From Larus michahellis (taxonomy: Eukaryota > Chordata > Aves > Charadriiformes > Laridae), in the NCBI RefSeq assembly GCF_964199755.1, contig NC_133911.1, positions 5,049,001 through 5,113,000 on the forward strand: DNA of 64,000 nt, written 5' to 3'. The notes beneath the pieces were generated by a model that saw only the letters and a program-made list of their open reading frames with translations, ran no database searches and was not told the origin of the DNA. A program made the position numbers and the translations under genes. Positions 57,901-64,000 of the stretch are shown in pieces. Every line of letters starts with the position of its first letter. Positions within the stretch are counted from its first letter, which is position 1.

Positions 57901-60900
57901 CACAAACAGCTCACAGTTCTACCAGCAGCCAAGGTAGCTACTATGTCTACACAAGTGCCATTAATTTTTGGGGAGACATTCCACAGACATAAGTACTTCC
58001 CAGCAGCGAGTTGTGCAAACCAGTAAAGCATGGTGGACGGCCCCATCCAAGGCTGCAATGCTGCTGGAGCTCCTGGACGCAAGGCTAGCCCTTTTCCTAG
58101 CTGGCTCCACTCTGCAGCAGTCAGTTTAAGCAAAGAACACCAGGTTATTTAGGGATTATGCTGATTCAGTATCTTGGGACAGGCCTGGGCAGGATCCTGT
58201 GCGCTGCAGGTTTCAGAGGAGTGTAAGCCACACGTAAGCACCCGTGACTCATTAACCAAGCAATGCAGAAGCATTGCCATAGATGATAAACCCAAAGTCA
58301 TAGCTGTCACTAGCGCAATGTATACTCTCACATGTCAGTCCGAAAAACAAAATCCTGTGGGTTTATAGCCTAGACGGGCCTGAAAAAGACAAGTTTATCC
58401 AGCCCAAAAAGTTCCTGACCTGTCCCCCAGTTCAGTCTGCTGGGACAGAGAGGACACTGCAAGGCTGATTCATAGCAGAGATTTTACTGACTCTGATTCA
58501 TAGCGGAGAATAAGCCAGTGCTGTCCTTTCCGGTTTATTAAGCTCAGGCTCCTCCTTTATCAGAACTTCGAGGGATCTTTATAGAGTCTCCTTCTGGACA
58601 TGCCTGTCTTTTGTTCCAAGGTCAGACCCACCCATTTGTACATCTTTGCCTCAATGCAAGAAGCCAGGTGTCAAACAGGGTGTGCTGCCTGCACAGCTTC
58701 TCCCCTTGTCTGAGCTGCATTAGGGAAATTCACGTTTTGACGCCCACTACTGCTCAGTCCGCCACTCACCGCAATAGCCAGAGAACTGCAGAAGAGTCCC
58801 ATGCACCAGTGGCTGACGTTGCAACCATCCTCTACGCTGAGATGCTCACCATGCACCACCAAAATGTGCAGGGAGATGTGAAGATCGGGATTATTATCAG
58901 CATGTTATCCGGCCTTCCCATCTGCCCAAGGAGATGGGATACACCTTGTGACACCGAAGGCTGGTGAAAGGGCAATAGGATGCCTCCAACACAACGAGGG
59001 AAGTTACTCCCAGGTGCTCCCCAGAAGCACGTCTTCCTCCCCACATTCCCCCTGCCCAAGGTTACCTGTACTGAAACAGTGCCAGACATCACTCCTGCCT
59101 TTAGCTTCACCTTGGCTTTCGAGGTGATTAAAGCCTGTGTTTAGCAAAACTTGACATGGGCTATATCTACTTGCACAAGGGAAAAGACTGTCGTCCCTTG
59201 TAAGATGCATTTCGATTAATCATGAGCGCACTGCGATACCCTAGACAAGGTAAGAGTCTTGCATCTTAGCTGCCTCCCTTGTGAAGAGGTGTAGCAGTAG
59301 ATCCACATCACAAGGGGAGAACATCTACAAGAAGGCTCGAGTGCAAAAGATTCAAACTCCATTTTCAGCAGTATACAATTTGTTTGCTCTAATTCCTCTT
59401 ACCAAAGCCTTCTCTTGTCCACTGGGTGACGGATTCTTATTTCAGGGAGAAGGTCACTTCAGACAGGCTGGGCATAGTGTTTTGATGCCTGGTCACTGCT
59501 CCTTCAATGCATTCAAATGCAAACAGAAAAAAAGTACATAGAACTGAAGGCTTGAATTAGAGTCCCGCAGTTGTATAAGCCCCTTCAGCTGAGACTCTCT
59601 TTGGAAACAAAACAATGGCTCATGTGTTATTAACTTCTCTCTGTTTGCATTAAGAGATGGTCTGTACCAGTTACTGGAAGATTACTGGTGTTCTACCTTC
59701 AAAACACAAGGAAACACAGACTTGCCTACAAAATGGACTAGCAAGTTTCATCATACGCTTGAAATGAGATCTTAATCGTACAAGGAAGCCTGCTGAGAAG
59801 TCCTCTCCATCCAGCTATAGAGAACAGGCAGAAATAACTGGTTTTTATAAAAAGGAGGACTGACACCTTTTCAGCAAGAACACACTGATGTATTGTTTCT
59901 CATTTAACCATCTTCCTCCCAAGGCCATAGTATAATTGAGCACAAGGAAAAGATTTTTCAAAATCTGTACTAAAAATCCTCTAGATCCCGCACTCTTTGA
60001 GACAAGGAACGTGCACCAAGATGTTCTCTCCTCATTATTGGTACGAAATCCACTATTGTGTCACTTACATTACAAGCCTGTCCGTCCTCCATGATACATA
60101 ACAGCTTGAAACAGAGCAAAGTACTAGAGAACATGACGGGCAGCTAGCAGCAACACACAATTCATAAGCTACTGTGTTCAGAGGAGCTTTTCCTTTTCTG
60201 CTCTGATCAAACTCTCCTCCTAAAGCTTATCCATAGTTCTGTCTGCCCAGATAGACGTTTTTGTCAGCCTTTTTAAGTGAGAAGAATGTTAAAAAGCCCC
60301 ACAAAACTAGTTTTGGAGAATCCCAATCTGATGAAGCAACAAGCACCCCCAGGATTACTCCACCAAAATCAGCGGAGCTGCTCAAGCAGTGACTTTAGCC
60401 TCATGTTACTACTTTAACATCACTCATCCCTCAAATATTTCTTTTGCGCATCAGCTTTGTGAAGCTACTTAAAATAGGTCAGTTAACTTTCTCTTGGGGG
60501 ACGAAGCACAGTGTGAGATGACAAGACAGAAACGTAGTCACCGGACCTGCCTGTACTCAGCATCCTTGGGCCAGGTGCAGGGGGCAGCAAGTGGGAGGGA
60601 AGAAAAAGGAGCCTCATTATTTAAGAATCCTTCGCCCCTCTTACTCTGTTTGGAGTTTAGACTGAGTAGGTCATTTCGCAGAGCCCAGAGCCAACAGTTG
60701 CACGTGGCTTTGTTGGATTCGTTAGGCCTGAAGCAGAGTCTCAGATGCAACTCCACCCACAAGATCCATTCCTCTGTTAGACTACAAGTTCCTCAAAGAA
60801 TAGAAGAGCTGCTGTCTGACCAGTGTGCCCACTGGAACTGTCAGTGTTGAAGGGTTAAGGCCCAATCTGAAACTCCTGCAGCTGTCTGCAAATGTAAACG

Positions 60901-62485
60901 CATGCGCAAGCGTAATTCCTTGCTGGAATGGTGCACCTTTAACATTACTGCATGCCAATGCCATCAATGGTAGAAGCGAAGTAGTCACTAGAAGAGAATG
61001 GCATTCATCAGAACCAGATATTACATGTTTACTTTCAGGTCCCGCAAAATAACCCTTCTTATCTCTGGTCTACTAAACAAAACAAGACAGCACCCCACAG
61101 CACTTAAAAATTATGAATCCAGTAACAACCAAACTCACCCTCACTAGGTGGAAACTCCAAAACACACTGGCATACGTACAGCTAAGAAAATACCAAACCA
61201 GACTGTACAGATGAGAGGTACGTTGCTTACAAATAAATACATTTTATACCAGAGATATAAGACCTAAGCATGGGTGGGCCTGTCTTCAAAATACAGACAA
61301 AAACTTCAAATCCATTCAGCCCACCTGCTCTGCAGAGATGCCCCTGAAAGGCAGCAGGGGAGGTAACACCAAACCCTGGGCCCAGGCTGGTGTAGCCAGT
61401 TAGCTCCAATGGACTGGTACGTACGTACTTCTGATCTGAAATGACTCCTAGTGTCTTTTTCAATTCTTATCTGAGCTAGCCCTTCCACAAAGTAATGGAA
61501 AGGTGCCCTCCTATGTAATGTAGCGGTTATCTAGATAGTCCCATGGACAGTTTGCACAGACACACGAAACCTCATGATAAGCAGGTGAGTGATGCTCAGG
61601 GCACCCAGATGCGGGTAAAGCCAAGCTTCACTTTGCCGGTGCTCAGGAGGACTGAATGGGAGCAGAGGGGAGCAAAGCCAAACACAGCGTAACAGAGCCT
61701 TCTTCCCCACGTGAGCATCAGGTGATACCAGCATCCGAGCTATATTATTTATCATTTCCATTACAAAATGAACGTGGAGGCAACGTGTTGAGCAGGGTAA
61801 TGACACTGGGAATAGGATGGGGAGGGCAGTTTTGTGCTAAGTGTAGCAGGAGCAGGGGAGAGCTGCCAGCTCCTTGCAAAGAATTAAGCATTCAGCTTCC
61901 ATGCTCCCCTATGTAAATGCTAGACATGGCAATGAGCCACAGAGTGGATAATACCACACAAACTAATTTACCTTGTCTCCTGAACGTAGAAGTCAAACAA
62001 CTAACTCACCAGAATCACTCACTGCTCACTGGGCTCGAGCTGCTGGCTAGCATCCTCAGCTTTCCCGGTCCAGCTGCAGCCCATTCACACAGTGTGAGCA
62101 CACAGCTGCTTTTTTGGGTGCTATTACTTTCCGGGATCTCAAAAACTAGGCACTCACCAGTATCCCCAGCTCCAATGTGCATTTCTGTATGAAGAGCTTG
62201 AAGGCAGGGGGCTACAGAAGAGGAAAGACAAAGAAAAGAAGGTAAAGGAAACACCCCTTTCTCCATCAGGACAGACTAGCAAGGGCAGTTACTGTAACAT
62301 TCTCCTACTGACTTTCCAGACCTCTGAAAGTTTACCTAGCTGCACATTTTTGCACAGACCACGACCACCTCCACAGCCCCGGTCGGACACAAACAGGCTC
62401 TGCAGAAAAGCTGACAGAGAGTGTAACACGGGCAGAGACACACAGCACATCTGCAGGGACAAGCACAAACGCAGCCTGCACTTAC
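51930..62485 (-). other. Presumed intron of the MIR34A host gene; no other gene seen
   Basis: No protein exon was recognised in either strand of this 10.5-kb stretch. A short near-duplicate, CTGATTCATAGC followed by A/G and GAGA, occurs twice at about 58465-58483 and 58493-58509. Confidence 0.5.
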
Positions 62486-62640
62486 CTGAAGAGACAGAGA
62501 AGGTCAGGAAGGCTCCGGTTCAGGAGGCTGCCGGGGTCTCTCAAGGAGGTCTGGTCAGCAGAGCAGCTGTGAGTCGCAGAGGCAGATCCCCTCTGATCCA
62601 CTGGGATCCCTGTGATCGCAGGGACAAAGGCAGGCTCAGG
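62486..62640 (-). ncRNA. MIR34AHG: Probable first exon of the MIR34A host transcript
   Basis: It lies directly downstream (minus strand) of the p53 element and ends CTGTCTCTTCAG at a perfect GTAAGT donor. The 5' border is not visible in sequence and is placed only by nearness to the p53 element. Confidence 0.5.
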
Positions 62641-62643
62641 CCT

Positions 62644-62663
62644 GAACAAGCCCAGACAAGCCC
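62644..62663 (-). promoter_or_regulatory. MIR34AHG: p53 response element of the MIR34A promoter
   Basis: On the minus strand the two decamers are GGGCTTGTCT and GGGCTTGTTC. Both fit RRRCWWGYYY with no spacer. The human MIR34A element, as I know it, differs at one base (GGGCTTGCCT). It lies about 10.8 kb upstream of the hairpin, next to a consensus donor. p53 binding at the human site drives miR-34a induction. Confidence 0.88.
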
Positions 62664-64000
62664 AAATAAAGGCTCTTCCTGAGCCTGCCCGGTTACGAGA
62701 GAAGCCGGCCCTCTGGATGTCACAGCTCGGGACCAGGCACGGTCCCCACGGCCCGCGGGCTGGTGGGAGAGGTCAGCACACAGCCATTTGGGCCAGCACA
62801 GGACCGAGTTTCTTCAGTGCCACATCCTCGATTTCAGGGAAGCTGAAATAACACCGAACGGGAGCACTTCGACCTCAGCACGCTCGTGCCAGGGCTGAAT
62901 TTAATCTGTTTCACTGAGGGAATCCTGCGTTAAGGAAGAACGAGGGGTATCTCCAGGACTCTTCCTGGCAAAGAAATGTAACCCACAACTTCACAATCAC
63001 ATCAGAGGCTCCAGTAATTGGAAAAAGCGAACCGGCAACAGAGACATACTGCAGCAAGGCCACCAGAAACCCATCAGTGCAGGAGCCCAGGTTTAAAGGC
63101 ACACACAACCGGACCCATCCCTCGGGGTCTGAGGCTTTTTTCCTGACAGCCCACAAAGCTTAAGTCCACGCATCCCAAATATTCCCCCCCCTGCAATTTT
63201 GTTAGAGGTAGTGGGGTTGTGGAGGGGCACTAAGGCACCTCATTCATTCTCCAGAGAAGCACTTATTGTGTACACAGCTAATTAAAAAGGAGCCCCCTCA
63301 GAGACAGAGCTGCAGCAGCCTCCTCACCACTCGCACAATGCGGATATTTTTCCTCTCCTTTGTATCAGTGAGTGTTCACATTTACTTTTCTTAATAAAGC
63401 TGCAGGGCCAGATTCCAATTTCAGCAGAGCACAGGCTCAGAGCAGCCTTACTGGATAACTCCACTATTACCTGCTTGAGAAAGTAAAGAATCTGGCCCGT
63501 TAAATCCATCCCTGATAACAAGAAAAAGCCTGTGCAAAATGAAACAAAGTTTGCTGGTTTGGTTGTTGGGTTTTGGGTTGTTTGGGGTTTTTTTGTTGTT
63601 TTTTTTTTTTTTTTGTTGGTTTGTTTGGTTCTTCTTGGTGTTTGGTTTGGTTTGTTTGGTTTTTAAAAAAAAAAAACAAACAAAAACAAAAAACAGGCTT
63701 CTGTACAGACCACCCAATGCTACAGCATTTTTCAACCAACAGTTAAGAGCCCCTCTGAAGCTCCCAGTGCCCAGAGAGGTCAGGCTAACTTACCCTGAGG
63801 CTGTCCCCTGCTGCAGCAGCAAACGGCACTTCCCTCCTCTGCTTTCCTCCAGGTGCCCTTGTTTCCCTGCAGTGATGTGAAGATGCAGCTGGGGGAAGAA
63901 AAAGGGGTCAAGACATACAGCATGACGGGGTGAGTGGGATATCTGACAGCTCAAAGCATTTTTTTTTTTTTTTTTTTCAATACATGTCCATAAGAATACT
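62664..64000. other. Flank upstream of the MIR34A promoter, no gene recognised
   Basis: No exon matching H6PD, the next human gene, was seen. The stretch contains a T/GT-rich then A-rich low-complexity block (about 63545-63690) and a terminal poly(T) run (63960-63977). Confidence 0.5.
63545..63690. repeat. T/G-rich simple repeat followed by A-rich tract
   Basis: Runs of TTTGGTTG, GGGTTTTGGGTTG and TTTGTTTGG type precede TTTTTAAAAAAAAAAAAC and CAAACAAAAAC. The two halves are roughly complementary, so the block can fold back. The long open frames across it are artefacts of low complexity. Confidence 0.85.

Larger units (their letters stand above)
51749..62640 (-). ncRNA. MIR34AHG: MIR34A host transcript (pri-miR-34a), inferred two-exon structure
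   Basis: In human, pri-miR-34a starts at a p53-bound promoter far upstream and is spliced into the exon carrying the hairpin. Here a p53 element at 62644-62663 precedes a consensus donor (CAG/GTAAGT, exon end 62486). A strong acceptor (TTTATTTGTCCCCAG) gives a second exon starting at 51929, about 70 bp before the hairpin. The intron would be about 10.5 kb, shorter than in human. Both ends of the transcript are approximate, and no coding potential is seen. Confidence 0.55.

Noticed and set aside
58386-58640. Segment with short repeats, considered as an LTR remnant
   Set aside because: No paired termini, primer-binding site or target duplication seen.
63539-63880. Open frames rich in Phe/Leu or Lys/Asn/Gln on opposite strands
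   Set aside because: They are translations of a T/G-rich and A-rich simple repeat.
63840-63900. TTTCCCTGCAG acceptor-like site, considered as a first H6PD exon
   Set aside because: The frame after it does not resemble the H6PD N-terminus.
1-64000. CRISPR arrays, operons, bacterial or viral gene clusters
   Set aside because: No direct-repeat array, no closely packed open frames and no viral protein similarity; everything fits a vertebrate chromosome.

Overview
This is a window of vertebrate nuclear DNA, almost certainly from a bird. Genes are split into short exons with GT-AG introns. Truncated CR1 LINE tails occur at four places, some ending in the ATTCTATG-type 3' terminus typical of avian CR1. 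The order CA6 - SLC2A5 - GPR157 - MIR34A matches the conserved block on human 1p36. I cannot name the species.

Layout. 1-1845: upstream flank of CA6 with no recognisable gene. 1846-13118 (+): CA6, a secreted carbonic anhydrase VI in nine coding exons. It keeps all zinc and catalytic residues and carries the C-terminal pentraxin domain known from non-mammalian CA VI, joined by a short heptad (coiled-coil-like) linker. 15094-24313 (-): SLC2A5, the GLUT5 fructose transporter, reconstructed as 12 coding exons (519 aa) with a strong TATA box just upstream of the start codon. CA6 and SLC2A5 are convergent, and their best poly(A) signal candidates lie about 100 bp apart near 14.0 kb. 24.4-28.9 kb: intergenic, with one weak candidate for an unrecognised plus-strand transcript (26.95-27.4 kb). 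32183-42587 (-): GPR157, an orphan seven-transmembrane receptor in four coding exons (333 aa), with a CpG-rich first exon and a probable 3' UTR reaching about 28.97 kb.

42.8-64 kb holds no protein gene I can recognise. It does contain the miR-34a precursor on the minus strand (51749-51858, both mature arms intact). About 10.8 kb upstream of it, at 62644-62663, is a perfect 20-bp p53 response element in the position expected for the MIR34A promoter, followed by a consensus splice donor at 62485/62486. The p53 to miR-34a unit (response element, host exon 1, intron, miRNA-bearing exon) therefore appears complete in this window.

No single pathway links the genes; they are neighbours by conserved synteny. 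SLC2A7, which lies between CA6 and SLC2A5 in human, is not visible here. The most interesting items are the MIR34A promoter/hairpin pair, the carbonic anhydrase-pentraxin fusion with its partly degraded calcium site, a CCAAT/TATA cluster inside CA6 intron 1, a GLUT motif substitution, and a diverged local duplication at 49.3/50.4 kb. I found no prokaryotic, viral or CRISPR-like system.
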